DNA of 64,000 nucleotides from Pseudomonas sp. FP198 (GTDB taxonomy: Bacteria; Pseudomonadota; Gammaproteobacteria; Pseudomonadales; Pseudomonadaceae), in NCBI RefSeq assembly GCF_030687895.1, contig NZ_CP117452.1, forward strand, positions 3,613,501 to 3,677,500, written 5' to 3'. Below, piece after piece: positions 9,788-17,338 of this stretch. Below the pieces are notes generated by a model, which saw nothing but the letters and a program-made list of their open reading frames with translations, did not search any database and was not told the DNA's origin. Each line of letters begins with the position of its first letter. Position 1 is the stretch's first letter. A program made the translations under genes and the position numbers.

Positions 9788-10129
9788 GTGACATTCCTTT
9801 TCTAAAGATCGATGTCTGAAGATCGATGCTGGGCCTACCGCGATCCGGCGCTGCCGCGCCTGGCAAACAAGACCTGGAAACTCCTCTCACGCTGGGCCTT
9901 GTGGACGTTTGAGAAAGCCGGTTCCGAGGCCGTTCCAAATCTTCTTCCAGCCAGCCGACCAAGTGCACACACCGGTCAGTCAACTGCTCTGAACTCCTGG
10001 AACCCGCCACCACACTCAACAGAACAGGCTGATGTCTCCAACGCGCACCACTGCCGAAAGAGACCCGCCGGACAACGCCAAGTGTCTCGTCCGAGAGACA
10101 CCAGGACAGGGATAATCGAGGGGGACTGA
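9788..10129. other. Intergenic region between divergent glycosyltransferase operon and galE
   Basis: 342 bp with no convincing gene. It must hold both divergent promoters. GTCTC/GAGAC half-sites recur at 10034-10038, 10060-10064, 10084-10088 and 10095-10099, the last two forming the inverted repeat listed separately. A GATAAT hexamer (10111-10116) lies 14 bp before the galE ATG. A short direct repeat AGATCGATG occurs near 9806 and 9820. Confidence 0.6.
10082..10101. promoter_or_regulatory. Inverted repeat overlapping the predicted galE promoter
   Basis: GTGTCTC and GAGACAC form perfect 7-bp arms separated by 6 bp. The centre is about 22 bp upstream of the GATAAT hexamer (10111-10116), so the repeat covers the spacer and -35 position. 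No good -35 hexamer is visible, which fits an activator- or repressor-controlled promoter. The protein that binds is unknown. Confidence 0.45.
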
Positions 10130-11179
10130 ATGATGATTCTGGTGACAGGTGGTGCGGGTTATATCGGTGCTCATGTGGCGGTCGAGCTGATGAACCGGGG
10201 CGACGAGGTGGTGATCCTCGACAACCTGTGCAACAGCTCCCGGGCAACCGTGCAGCGCATATCGGACGTGACGGGCCGTGAAGCGTTTTTTGTCCATGCC
10301 GACGTGAGAAGCCGTCGCGCACTGGACAGGGTATTCAGGGAGTACCCCATCGAGGCCGTCGTCCATTGCGCCGGGCTCAAGGCCGTGGGTGAAAGCGTGC
10401 GTGAACCGCTGAGGTATTTCGACACGAACGTCAGCGGCAGCGTCACGCTGTGCCAGGCGATGGCCGAAGCTGGCGTGTTCAACCTGGTGTTCAGTTCATC
10501 GGCGACGGTCTATGGCGATTGTGCCCAGATGCCCATCGCCGAAACCTGCCCGACCGGGCAGCCGACCAACCCGTACGGCCAGTCGAAACTGATGGCCGAA
10601 CACGTCATGCGCAGCACCGCCGCCTCCGACCCTCGCTGGTCAATCGGCTTGCTGCGCTACTTCAACCCCATCGGCGCGCATTGTTCAGGCCTGTTGGGAG
10701 AGACGCCGACGCAGACGCCCAACAACCTTTTGCCGTACCTGCTGCAGGTGGCCAACGGCGAGCGTGAGGTGCTGCGGATTTTCGGCTCCGACTACCCGAC
10801 GCCGGATGGCACCGGGATCAGGGATTATGTGCATGTGGTGGATCTGGCCGAGGGGCATTTGCGGGCTCTGGAATTCCTGCGCGAACAAACGGGTGTGCAC
10901 GTCTGGAACCTGGGCACCGGGCGTGGTTATTCGGTGCTGGAGGTGGTCAGTGCTTTCGAGCGGGTGACCGGGGCGACCGTGCCGCTGGCTTTTGAAGCGC
11001 GTCGTCCGGGGGACATTGCGCGGTGCTGGGCGGATCCTGGCAAGGCGGCCACGCAATTGGGCTGGACGGCACGTCATGGGCTTGAGCGGATGCTGGAGGA
11101 TGCCTGGCGCTGGCAGCGCTTGAATTTTCCTCGGGTCGAGCCGCGGGAGGTGGTTTTGCGGAGTATCGAGCAAGGGTGA
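10130..11179 (+). CDS. galE: UDP-glucose 4-epimerase
   Basis: Short-chain dehydrogenase-fold epimerase of 349 residues interconverting UDP-glucose and UDP-galactose. It has the N-terminal NAD+ motif TGGAGYIG (6-13), the FSSSATVYG segment with the catalytic Ser (about 122-124) and YGQSK with Tyr149 and Lys153. The C-terminal RRPGDIARCWADP is the usual GalE substrate region. ATG ATG start; GAGGGGG at 10119-10125 fits the second ATG better, so the first Met may not be used. Divergent from glf and the glycosyltransferase, which can use its product. Confidence 0.95.
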   Translation: MMILVTGGAGYIGAHVAVELMNRGDEVVILDNLCNSSRATVQRISDVTGREAFFVHADVRSRRALDRVFREYPIEAVVHCAGLKAVGESVREPLRYFDTNVSGSVTLCQAMAEAGVFNLVFSSSATVYGDCAQMPIAETCPTGQPTNPYGQSKLMAEHVMRSTAASDPRWSIGLLRYFNPIGAHCSGLLGETPTQTPNNLLPYLLQVANGEREVLRIFGSDYPTPDGTGIRDYVHVVDLAEGHLRALEFLREQTGVHVWNLGTGRGYSVLEVVSAFERVTGATVPLAFEARRPGDIARCWADPGKAATQLGWTARHGLERMLEDAWRWQRLNFPRVEPREVVLRSIEQG

Positions 11180-11246
11180 GTTGATTTAGTTTAGGACGCA
11201 CGGGTGGGGTTGGGATTGGGGGTATATCCGTTTTTTCGGTGAGGGC

Positions 11247-11488
11247 TGCTTATGGTTTCGCCCTTACGGCGAGTCACTTTCAAAAAGCGTGAAAGTAACC
11301 AAAGCGCTTTTGCCCCACCACTCGGTGCCTCGCCTAGGCTCGGCATGCCCTCACTCCGGCATTGCTCCGTGGGCCGCCGCGAAGGGCCGTCCCTGGCCCA
11401 GCGCGGCTAACCCGGCATCCATGCCGGGTTGCCCACTACGCAATGCCTGCGTTCGGCCAGCGTGGTTAACGGGGCGCCGAAATCAACG
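11247..11488 (+). repeat. Long structured intergenic repeat, copy 1
   Basis: About 240 bp that recurs in the opposite orientation at 58093-58335. Three hairpins are visible: TCGCC-CTTAC-GGCGA (11258-11272), ACTTTCA-loop-TGAAAGT (11276-11296) and AACCCGGCAT-CC-ATGCCGGGTT (11409-11430). In all three the arm bases differ from copy 2 in matched pairs, so the pairing is kept. Between hairpins II and III the two copies are nearly identical (the CCCCACCACTCGGTGCCTCG to GGCCCAGCGCGG block). An open frame crosses it but is not believed to be a gene. Confidence 0.85.
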
Positions 11489-11547
11489 TCCACCGCGAGG
11501 CGGCCTTAAAGCCGACCTGGTTTTAGGTGGACGGACCGCGCTCCAAT

Positions 11548-11773
11548 GTGGGAGCGAGCCTGCTCGCGAAGAGGCCGGCACATCCAACATTTTCATCACC
11601 TGTACCGCCGCCTTCGCGAGCAGGCTCGCTCCCACATGGGTTTTGCGGAGTGTCCGAGAACTGCCATCCGCCGTAGATCCAAATGTGGGAGCGAGCTTGC
11701 TCGCGAAGAGGCCGGCGCATCCAACATCTTCATTGCCTGTACCGCCGCCTTCGCGAGCAGGCTCGCTCCCACA
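11548..11773. repeat. Two tandem REPINs, stem class GTGGGAGCGAGC
   Basis: Two complete REPINs at 11548-11635 and 11684-11773. Each starts GTGGGAGCGAGC and ends GCTCGCTCCCAC. Their loops are almost identical (AAGAGGCCGGC, CATCCAACAT, CCTGTACCGCCG), so the second arose by duplication of a 136-bp unit. The remaining 618-bp galE-to-11798 gap holds only these and the long repeat upstream. Confidence 0.88.
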
Positions 11774-11797
11774 GGGGTCCTGCGGCGCGCTCGAAAA

Positions 11798-12064
11798 TCA
11801 AGCCCGGGGCAAGCGCATGCCCTGCACATTCAGGCAATCGCGCTGATTGCGCGCCAGCATTTCCATCGTTAGTTGATAAGCCTGGTCCGCCGCGTCCTTG
11901 AGCAATTGCCAATCCTGCAGGCTGATCAATTCATGCAACACCAGTTCATCCGCGCGCCGGATCAACGTGTCGTAATAATCTTCGGGAAAGTCCAGGCGAT
12001 ACGCATCGTCTTCCAGCAACAATCGCCAGGCTTTCAATTCCATCTCAAGGTCGGTTTCACTCAC
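11798..12064 (-). CDS. Small conserved hypothetical protein
   Basis: An 88-residue acidic, mostly helical protein with no signal peptide and no motif I recognise. It is rich in Leu, Asp and Glu (for example ELKAWRLLLEDDAYRLDFPE) and ends in a short basic tail. GTG start at 12062-12064 with AGGA about nine bases upstream. The codon use looks like its neighbours and the frame has a sensible composition, so I believe it is real. The stop lies 25 bp from a REPIN. I cannot assign a function; it stands alone, with no operon partner. Confidence 0.65.
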   Translation of the reverse strand: MSETDLEMELKAWRLLLEDDAYRLDFPEDYYDTLIRRADELVLHELISLQDWQLLKDAADQAYQLTMEMLARNQRDCLNVQGMRLPRA

Positions 12065-12379
12065 GGGCGGTTGTCCTCTGAAAGCTCGCGTTGATGTCCA
12101 CCCCGGGCACAGGGCGTCCCTTTTTATTCAGCAAATGTTATCCAGCAAAACGAACGACATTTTACGAATGCGCGGCTCTCCGTGCAGACGATGAGCGGTC
12201 GCATACGTGGATCAAACGCCGCTCGATTTTCCGCTCATCCGGTCGCCACAAGGATTTTCGAACCAAGCGTTGGCGCGCCGGCTCGGAGTTACATAACACC
12301 GCCGCAGCGCACCAAAGACGAATCGGTTTTTGTAGCTTTCACGGCGGGATGTGGTCGCTATCTGCCTGGAGTTTTCGCG
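12065..12379. other. Intergenic region, no gene seen
   Basis: 315 bp between the divergent small hypothetical gene and the SRAP-domain gene. An open frame runs through most of it in phase with the SRAP gene, but its composition is unlike a protein N-terminus and the SRAP start needs Met-Cys. No clear promoter hexamers, repeats or terminator. Confidence 0.5.
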
Positions 12380-13063
12380 ATGTGTGAATGTTTCGTTCAG
12401 CCTGTCTCTTCCAAGGATTCCCTGGCGTTCTTTGCCCAGCGCGAGCCCTTCAGTGCCAACTCATCGAGCTTGTCCGCCGACAGTCTTCACGCCGCGGCGT
12501 CGCCCGCGTTGCATGAGCGACAAAGCGTGATCAAGCCGAACATGCAGGTCAGCGCCATACGCAACCGTGGCGGGCGGCTGGAGTGCATCAAGGTGCGCTG
12601 GGGGTGGTCGCCCGTCTGGTCGATGGGCACGATGCCGCCGCTGACCCACCTGCCGTTGCACCTGGTGATGCGCTCCAAGGTGTTCGACCGGATCAAGCGC
12701 GACGGTCGCGTCCTGGTGGCGGTGGATGGTTGGTTCGAAGCCGCCACGGAGACTGCCGCGCACACCCAGTCCAAGCGCCTGAGCTATACGACGTCGCGGC
12801 AATCCTCACCGATCTTCCTCGCCGCCCTGGCCCAGGCCAGTGAAACGCCCAACGGCTGTGACGGGCTGGCCCTGGTGACCTACGGCGACATGGTCAATCA
12901 ACAACAGCGATTGCTGGCCTTCACCGGCGAGAACGCCCTCGAATGGTTGCGCCCGGAGCTGGATTGGGAACAGGCCCGCGACATGGCCGCGCACGTGGCG
13001 GTCGACGAACCGCAACTGGAGCATGTGCTGACCGCCAAGCGGATGGTCCAGGGCCGACGGTGA
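12380..13063 (+). CDS. SRAP (YedK/HMCES)-domain protein, active site degenerate
   Basis: 228-residue member of the SOS-response-associated peptidase fold, which in YedK and HMCES makes a thiazolidine crosslink to abasic sites in single-stranded DNA. The start is set by the ATG at 12380, giving Met1-Cys2, the residue that must become N-terminal. The VRWGWSPVW and VLVAVDGWFEA segments match RWGxxPxW and LVPADGFYEW, keeping the Glu at about 120. The catalytic Asn (NARxE) and His (HDRMP) are not present: the matching places read LPLHLVMRS and QQQRLLAF. It may bind DNA with altered or no crosslink resolution. The MCGR start is also changed to MCEC. Confidence 0.75.
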   Translation: MCECFVQPVSSKDSLAFFAQREPFSANSSSLSADSLHAAASPALHERQSVIKPNMQVSAIRNRGGRLECIKVRWGWSPVWSMGTMPPLTHLPLHLVMRSKVFDRIKRDGRVLVAVDGWFEAATETAAHTQSKRLSYTTSRQSSPIFLAALAQASETPNGCDGLALVTYGDMVNQQQRLLAFTGENALEWLRPELDWEQARDMAAHVAVDEPQLEHVLTAKRMVQGRR

Positions 13064-13173
13064 TGTCGGCTCGAACCGGAGGAAGTGGCTGACAGCTCGA
13101 AGATCGGCGTTAAACTGGCAGGCCAGTCGTAGTGAAGCGACTGGCCTCCTTTTTTTTCGAGCACGAGACTTCC

Positions 13174-13554
13174 ATGGCGAACCAAGACATCACGTTCACC
13201 CCCGACCCGGACGCAGACTCCATCTCCTCCGACGTCGCCGGTTTCGGCGGCCTGCTGGTTTCCACCCAGATCCCGACCCGCGCCGACGGCAGCCTGGAGC
13301 TGGGCGACATCACGGCGCAGAGCGAGTGCACGTTGCAGGCGCTCAAGACCGCCCTCGAACGCGCCGGCAGCTCCATGGACCGCGTGTTGCACTTGACCAT
13401 CTACCTGACCGACATGGCCGATCGCGCGGCTTTCAATGAAGTCTACAAACGCTTCTTCGCCAAGCCCTGGCCAGTGCGCGCCGCGGTCGGCGTGGCGGCG
13501 CTGGCGGTGGAAGGCATGAAAGTGGAAGTGACGGCGCTGGCGGCGAAGGGCTGA
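13174..13554 (+). CDS. RidA-family (YjgF/UK114) protein
   Basis: 126-residue member of the RidA superfamily, trimeric enzymes that hydrolyse reactive enamine/imine intermediates of amino-acid metabolism. Matches are the GGLLVSTQIP strand, MDRVLHLTIYLTDMADRAAFNEVY and the C-terminal PVRAAVGVAALAVEGMKVEV, where the Arg of PxRAAV is the substrate-binding arginine of active RidA proteins. ATG at 13174 follows a pyrimidine-rich stretch with GAGCACGAGA upstream. It differs from canonical RidA, so an Rid2-7 subgroup is likely; the true substrate is unknown. Confidence 0.85.
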   Translation: MANQDITFTPDPDADSISSDVAGFGGLLVSTQIPTRADGSLELGDITAQSECTLQALKTALERAGSSMDRVLHLTIYLTDMADRAAFNEVYKRFFAKPWPVRAAVGVAALAVEGMKVEVTALAAKG

Positions 13555-13588
13555 GCGCGCAGTATTTCTGGTCTTGCGAATCACTCTC

Positions 13589-14140
13589 GTGGCGAGGGAG
13601 CTTGCTCCCGCTGGCCTGCTCAGCAGGCCCAAGCTTTTTGCCAAGGCAGAAATTTTTGGGGCGGCTTCGCCACCCAGCGGGAGCAAGCTCCCTCGCCACG
13701 GGGTTGTTAAAGCTGGGCATCCAGCAACTGATCGAGCTGAGCGGGCTGCTGGCGAACCGCGCGTTGGATAATGTCGAAGCCCGCTAGCTGCCGTTGCACA
13801 GTTCCCCTGTGGCGAGGGAGCTTGCTCCCGCTGGCCTGCGCAGCAGGCCCAAGCTTTTTTGCCAAGGCAGAAATTTTTGGGGCGGCTTCGCCACCCAGCG
13901 GGAGCAAGCTCCCTCGCCACGGGGTTGTTAAAGCTGAGCATCCAGCAATTGATCGAACTGAGCGGCCTGCTGGCGAACCGCGCGCTGGATAACGTCGAAG
14001 CCCGCTAGCCGCCGTTGCATAGTTCCCTGTGGCGAGGGAGCTTGCTCCCGCTGGCCTGCTCAGCAGGCCCAAGCTTTTTTGCCAAGGCAGAAATTTTTGG
14101 GGCGGCTTCGCCAACCAGCGGGAGCAAGCTCCCTCGCCAC
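13589..14140. repeat. Tandem array of three REPINs, 220-bp period
   Basis: REPINs at 13589-13699, 13809-13920 and 14029-14140, each GTGGCGAGGGAGC...GCTCCCTCGCCAC with the same internal loop (CAAGCTTTTT, GCCAAGGCAG, GGGGCGGCTTCG). The two spacers are copies of each other: 84 bp in one reading frame ending at TAG (13785-13787 and 14006-14008) plus about 20 bp. This array fills the 685-bp ridA-lldP gap; the last 95 bp before lldP look like its promoter region. Confidence 0.9.
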
Positions 14141-14239
14141 GGGGGGTTGGCAGGCAATCGCTTAGCAAATCCCCGCCTATACTTCTCTGCCAATCCCCCC
14201 GGGGCCTGCACTTCCAACAATAAAAAGCAGAGGTGGAAC

Positions 14240-16003
14240 ATGGTCTGGCAACAAGTCTACGATCCCTTCGGTAATGCGGTGCTGTCGACGCTCCTGGCGG
14301 CGGTTCCGGTGGTGGTGATGCTGGCGGCCCTGGCGTTCTTTCATGTCAAGGCGCACCTGGCGGCGTTGTACGCCCTGGCCTCGGCGTTGCTCATCGCGAT
14401 TTTCGCCTTTGGCATGCCCGCCGACATGGCCGGTTCGGCGGCCCTTTATGGTGCGGCCAACGGCCTGTTGCCGATCGGCTGGATCGTGCTCAACATCATC
14501 TTCCTGCACCGGCTGACTACCGAGAACGGTTCGTTCAAGGTCCTGCAGGATTCCCTGGCGCGCATCACCGACGACCGACGCCTGCAATTGCTGCTGATCG
14601 CCTTCTGTTTCGGCGCCTTCTTCGAGGGCGCGGCGGGCTTCGGCACGCCGGTGGCGGTGACCGGGGCGATCCTGATCGGGCTGGGCTTTTCGCCCCTCGC
14701 CGCCTCGGGCCTGGCGCTGATCGCCAACACCGCGCCAGTGGCGTTCGGCGCGCTGGGTACGCCGATCATCACGCTCGCCAAGGTCACCGGGCTGGATGAA
14801 ATGGAGCTGTCGATGATGGTCGGTCGGCAGTTGCCGTTTTTCTCGGTGATCGTGCCGTTCTGGCTGATCTGGGCGTTTGCCGGTTGGCGCAAGATGCTCG
14901 AAGTCTGGCCGGCGATCCTGGTGGCCGGCGTCAGCTTCGCCATCCCGCAATTCCTGGTGTCGAACTACCACGGCCCGATGTTGGTGGACGTGATTGCCGC
15001 GCTGATTTCCATGGCCTGCCTGACCGGTTTTCTCAAGGTCTGGAAACCGGCCACGGTGCATACCTCGGCGGCGTTGTCAGGCCGCCACGATGATTCGAAG
15101 ATCGACGCCAGCGAGCAGCAGACCCCGGTGGCCAGCGGCGCCTTCGCCAGCGATAACCGCCCCGCCGTGCTACGGGCGTGGATGCCGTGGATCATCCTCA
15201 CGGTCTTCGTGTTTGCCTGGGGCACCCAGGGCTTCAAGAATCTGTTCGACACCCGGCCGGCCATCGACCCGCAGACCCAATCGGCCAGGCTCGATCCCCA
15301 GGGCAAGCCAATGCGCGAGGCGAATCCGATCTTCTCGCCGCTGCTGACCTTCGGCACCATCCACCAGCAAATCGAAAAGGTCCCGCCGGTGGTGCCCCAG
15401 CCGAAAACCGAGGAAGCGGTCTACAAGTTCAACTGGTTTACCGCCACCGGCAGCGGCATCTTCCTGGCGGCCATTCTCGGCGGCTTGCTGATGGGCTATT
15501 CGATCCCGCAACTGGCGCGCCAATACCTGCGAACGCTGTGGGTGGTGCGCTATTCGCTGATCACCATTGTCGCCATGTTGGCGTTGGGTTTTCTCACCCG
15601 CTATTCGGGCCTGGATGCGACCATGGGCCTGGCGTTCGCCGCGACCGGCATCTTCTATCCGATGTTCGGCACGCTGCTGGGCTGGCTCGGCGTGGCGCTG
15701 ACCGGTTCGGACACGGCGTCCAACGTGCTGTTCGGCGGTTTGCAACGCGTCACGGCAGAGCAGTTGGGAATCAGCCCGGTGTTGATGGCCGCCGCCAACA
15801 GTTCCGGCGGGGTGATGGGCAAGATGGTCGACGCCCAGTCGATCGTGGTCGCCTCCACCGCGACCCGCTGGTACGGCCACGAAGGGGAAATCCTGCGCTA
15901 CGTGTTTTTCCACTCGGTGGTGCTGGCGATTCTGGTGGGCGGGCTGGTGACGTTGCAGGCGTATGTGGAGCCCTTCAGTCACATGGTGGTGGGAGGAAAG
16001 TAA
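14240..16003 (+). CDS. lldP: L-lactate permease, LctP family
   Basis: Inner-membrane proton-coupled lactate (and glycolate) permease, 587 residues, slightly longer than E. coli LldP (551). Multiple helices; diagnostic segments are FFEGAAGFGTPVAVTGAILIGLGF, ANTAPVAFGALGTPI, LTGSDTASNVLFGGLQ and AAANSSGGVMGKMVDAQSIVVASTA. ATG at 14240 has AGAGGTGG seven bases upstream. The usual lldD and dld dehydrogenase genes are not next to it here. A hydrophilic stretch with long insert (about residues 275-400) lies between helices. Confidence 0.93.
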   Translation: MVWQQVYDPFGNAVLSTLLAAVPVVVMLAALAFFHVKAHLAALYALASALLIAIFAFGMPADMAGSAALYGAANGLLPIGWIVLNIIFLHRLTTENGSFKVLQDSLARITDDRRLQLLLIAFCFGAFFEGAAGFGTPVAVTGAILIGLGFSPLAASGLALIANTAPVAFGALGTPIITLAKVTGLDEMELSMMVGRQLPFFSVIVPFWLIWAFAGWRKMLEVWPAILVAGVSFAIPQFLVSNYHGPMLVDVIAALISMACLTGFLKVWKPATVHTSAALSGRHDDSKIDASEQQTPVASGAFASDNRPAVLRAWMPWIILTVFVFAWGTQGFKNLFDTRPAIDPQTQSARLDPQGKPMREANPIFSPLLTFGTIHQQIEKVPPVVPQPKTEEAVYKFNWFTATGSGIFLAAILGGLLMGYSIPQLARQYLRTLWVVRYSLITIVAMLALGFLTRYSGLDATMGLAFAATGIFYPMFGTLLGWLGVALTGSDTASNVLFGGLQRVTAEQLGISPVLMAAANSSGGVMGKMVDAQSIVVASTATRWYGHEGEILRYVFFHSVVLAILVGGLVTLQAYVEPFSHMVVGGK

Positions 16004-16024
16004 CCTGGAAATGAACCAGCTCTT

Positions 16025-16052
16025 GTGGCGAGGGAGCTTGCTCCCTCGCCAC
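16025..16052. repeat. Solitary REP hairpin, class GTGGCGAGGGAGC
   Basis: A 28-bp near-perfect palindrome: GTGGCGAGGGAGC and GCTCCCTCGCCAC with TT between them. Compared with a full REPIN the whole loop and inner stems are gone. It lies 22 bp after the lldP stop, convergent with the next gene, and could stop transcription. Confidence 0.85.
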
Positions 16053-16075
16053 GGGGCGTACTTACCTGCTCGGAC

Positions 16076-16411
16076 TTACTGAACGTTCTTCAGCTTGACC
16101 ACATCACCGGACACCGAAGTGGTGTAGCCGGTCAGGACCCAGGCCCAGAACCAGTTTTCCTGGACTTGGGTGTTGATCATGGCGTCGCCGCCCTTGGCCC
16201 TGATCGCGGCGGTCTGGGCGCGCACGAAACGGTTGTTCTGGCGGATCGGGATCACGCCGAACAGCAACAGGCCGGTGGCCTTGGCTTCACTGTGGCCAAC
16301 CACGGTGTATTGGCTGCTGTCGTATTGCTGGGTTTTCATCGGGGTGCCGGTGCAACCCGCCAGGACCAGGCCGAACAGTGCGCAGGCGACAACTTTGCTG
16401 AATTGTTTCAT
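16076..16411 (-). CDS. Predicted lipoprotein of unknown function
   Basis: 111-residue secreted lipoprotein. The start at 16411 (MKQF) is chosen because GGAG lies just upstream and it gives a standard type II signal: basic N-terminus, hydrophobic ALFGLVLAG, lipobox LAGC with Cys20. An in-frame ATG four codons earlier is part of that ribosome site. The mature part has a VVGHSEAKATGLLLFGVIPI segment and GDAMINTQVQENWFWAW, a pattern seen in small hypothetical lipoproteins of Gram-negative bacteria. I know no function. Residue +2 is Thr, which favours the outer membrane. Confidence 0.8.
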   Translation of the reverse strand: MKQFSKVVACALFGLVLAGCTGTPMKTQQYDSSQYTVVGHSEAKATGLLLFGVIPIRQNNRFVRAQTAAIRAKGGDAMINTQVQENWFWAWVLTGYTTSVSGDVVKLKNVQ

Positions 16412-16659
16412 TTGATGCTCCATGGGAAAACGCCCGGGATCCGTCTCTCGGGCGGCGCGTACTCTAACCGATCAGCAACAAAAAGACACAACGTCATCTC
16501 CCTCCAATTACGGGCCCGAGAGGCTCATCGCAGAGCCATCCGTCAGTTGGGCCTCCAGCGAAACAGACTCCCGTCGATAGCATGAAAACTACGCCACGGA
16601 AGGCAATTCATTGTCTTGACGACCGCCAGATACGGCCGGTCCCGTTGGAGGGTTTCATC

Positions 16660-17316
16660 ATGATTGACGTGACTGTCTGGAGCGTTACCCTGCCGGTGCA
16701 AACGCCCGCGCAGGTCGTGGCGACCAAAGCCATGCCGAGTTTGAACAACAAGTATTTCGACAATAACGGCCAGAGGATCATCTTCTGGGCGCCTGTCACC
16801 GGCTCCCATACCGGTAACAGCGATTACCCGCGTTCCGAACTGCGGGAAACCAGCAAAGACGGGAAACATCGCAACTGGCGCTACAACAGCGGCACCAACA
16901 CTCTCAAGGGGGAGTTGTCGGTGAACCAGGTGCCTTCGGAAGGCCGTGTGGTGGTGGCGCAGATTCACGCCAAGGAGGCGCCGACGCCGTTGTTGAAACT
17001 GGTTTACCGCTACGAAAAAGGCATCGGCAATATCGACGTGGAATACCGCTTCAAGCCCAAGGACAAAAAAAGCCCGGTGATCATGACCGTGCCCAAGGTG
17101 CCGTTGAACAAATCGTTTTCGTACACGCTGCAAATGGACAAGCAAGGCCAACTGTCGGTAATGATCGGCAGCAGTGGCAAACAGGTGAAACTGGACAAGT
17201 CCTGGCAAGGCTACGATTTCTACTTCAAGGCCGGCGTCTACACCTTGGATAACAAGGGCAGCACCAGTGAAGGCGGAAAAGTGACCTACACCAAACTGAG
17301 CGCCAGCCACAAGTGA
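16660..17316 (+). CDS. Alginate lyase, polysaccharide lyase family 7
   Basis: 218-residue beta-jelly-roll lyase that cleaves alginate by beta-elimination. The three PL7 motifs are present: RSELRE at about residues 57-62, QIH at about 107-109 and YFKAGVY at about 189-195. Start ATG at 16660 is supported by GGAGG (16647-16651) and by MIDVTVWS, the usual beginning of this subgroup. No signal peptide, so it is cytoplasmic or exported by another route. An earlier ATG (16582) adds 26 basic residues without a ribosome site. Related in layout to P. aeruginosa PA1167. Confidence 0.88.
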   Translation: MIDVTVWSVTLPVQTPAQVVATKAMPSLNNKYFDNNGQRIIFWAPVTGSHTGNSDYPRSELRETSKDGKHRNWRYNSGTNTLKGELSVNQVPSEGRVVVAQIHAKEAPTPLLKLVYRYEKGIGNIDVEYRFKPKDKKSPVIMTVPKVPLNKSFSYTLQMDKQGQLSVMIGSSGKQVKLDKSWQGYDFYFKAGVYTLDNKGSTSEGGKVTYTKLSASHK

Positions 17317-17338
17317 CTGGCGTTCTTCCGACGCTCGC

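Noticed and set aside
11289..11846. Open frame through the long repeat, with a similar translation in copy 2 (58036-58827, minus)
   Set aside because: The similarity comes from the repeat itself; the hairpin covariation shows selection on structure, no ribosome site is seen and the composition is unlike a protein.
12065..12379. N-terminal extension of the SRAP protein
   Set aside because: The family needs Met-Cys at the N-terminus, given by the ATG at 12380.
13602..13787. Small gene across the first REPIN and spacer
   Set aside because: The frame is broken in the second copy by one base in the REPIN loop, so only the spacer portion is conserved; reported as a finding, not a gene.
16025..16052. 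Intrinsic terminator after lldP
   Set aside because: No T run and the sequence is a REP stem; kept as a repeat that may still affect transcription.
16582..16659. Longer start for the alginate lyase
   Set aside because: No ribosome site; the ATG at 16660 has GGAGG and the family-typical MID start.
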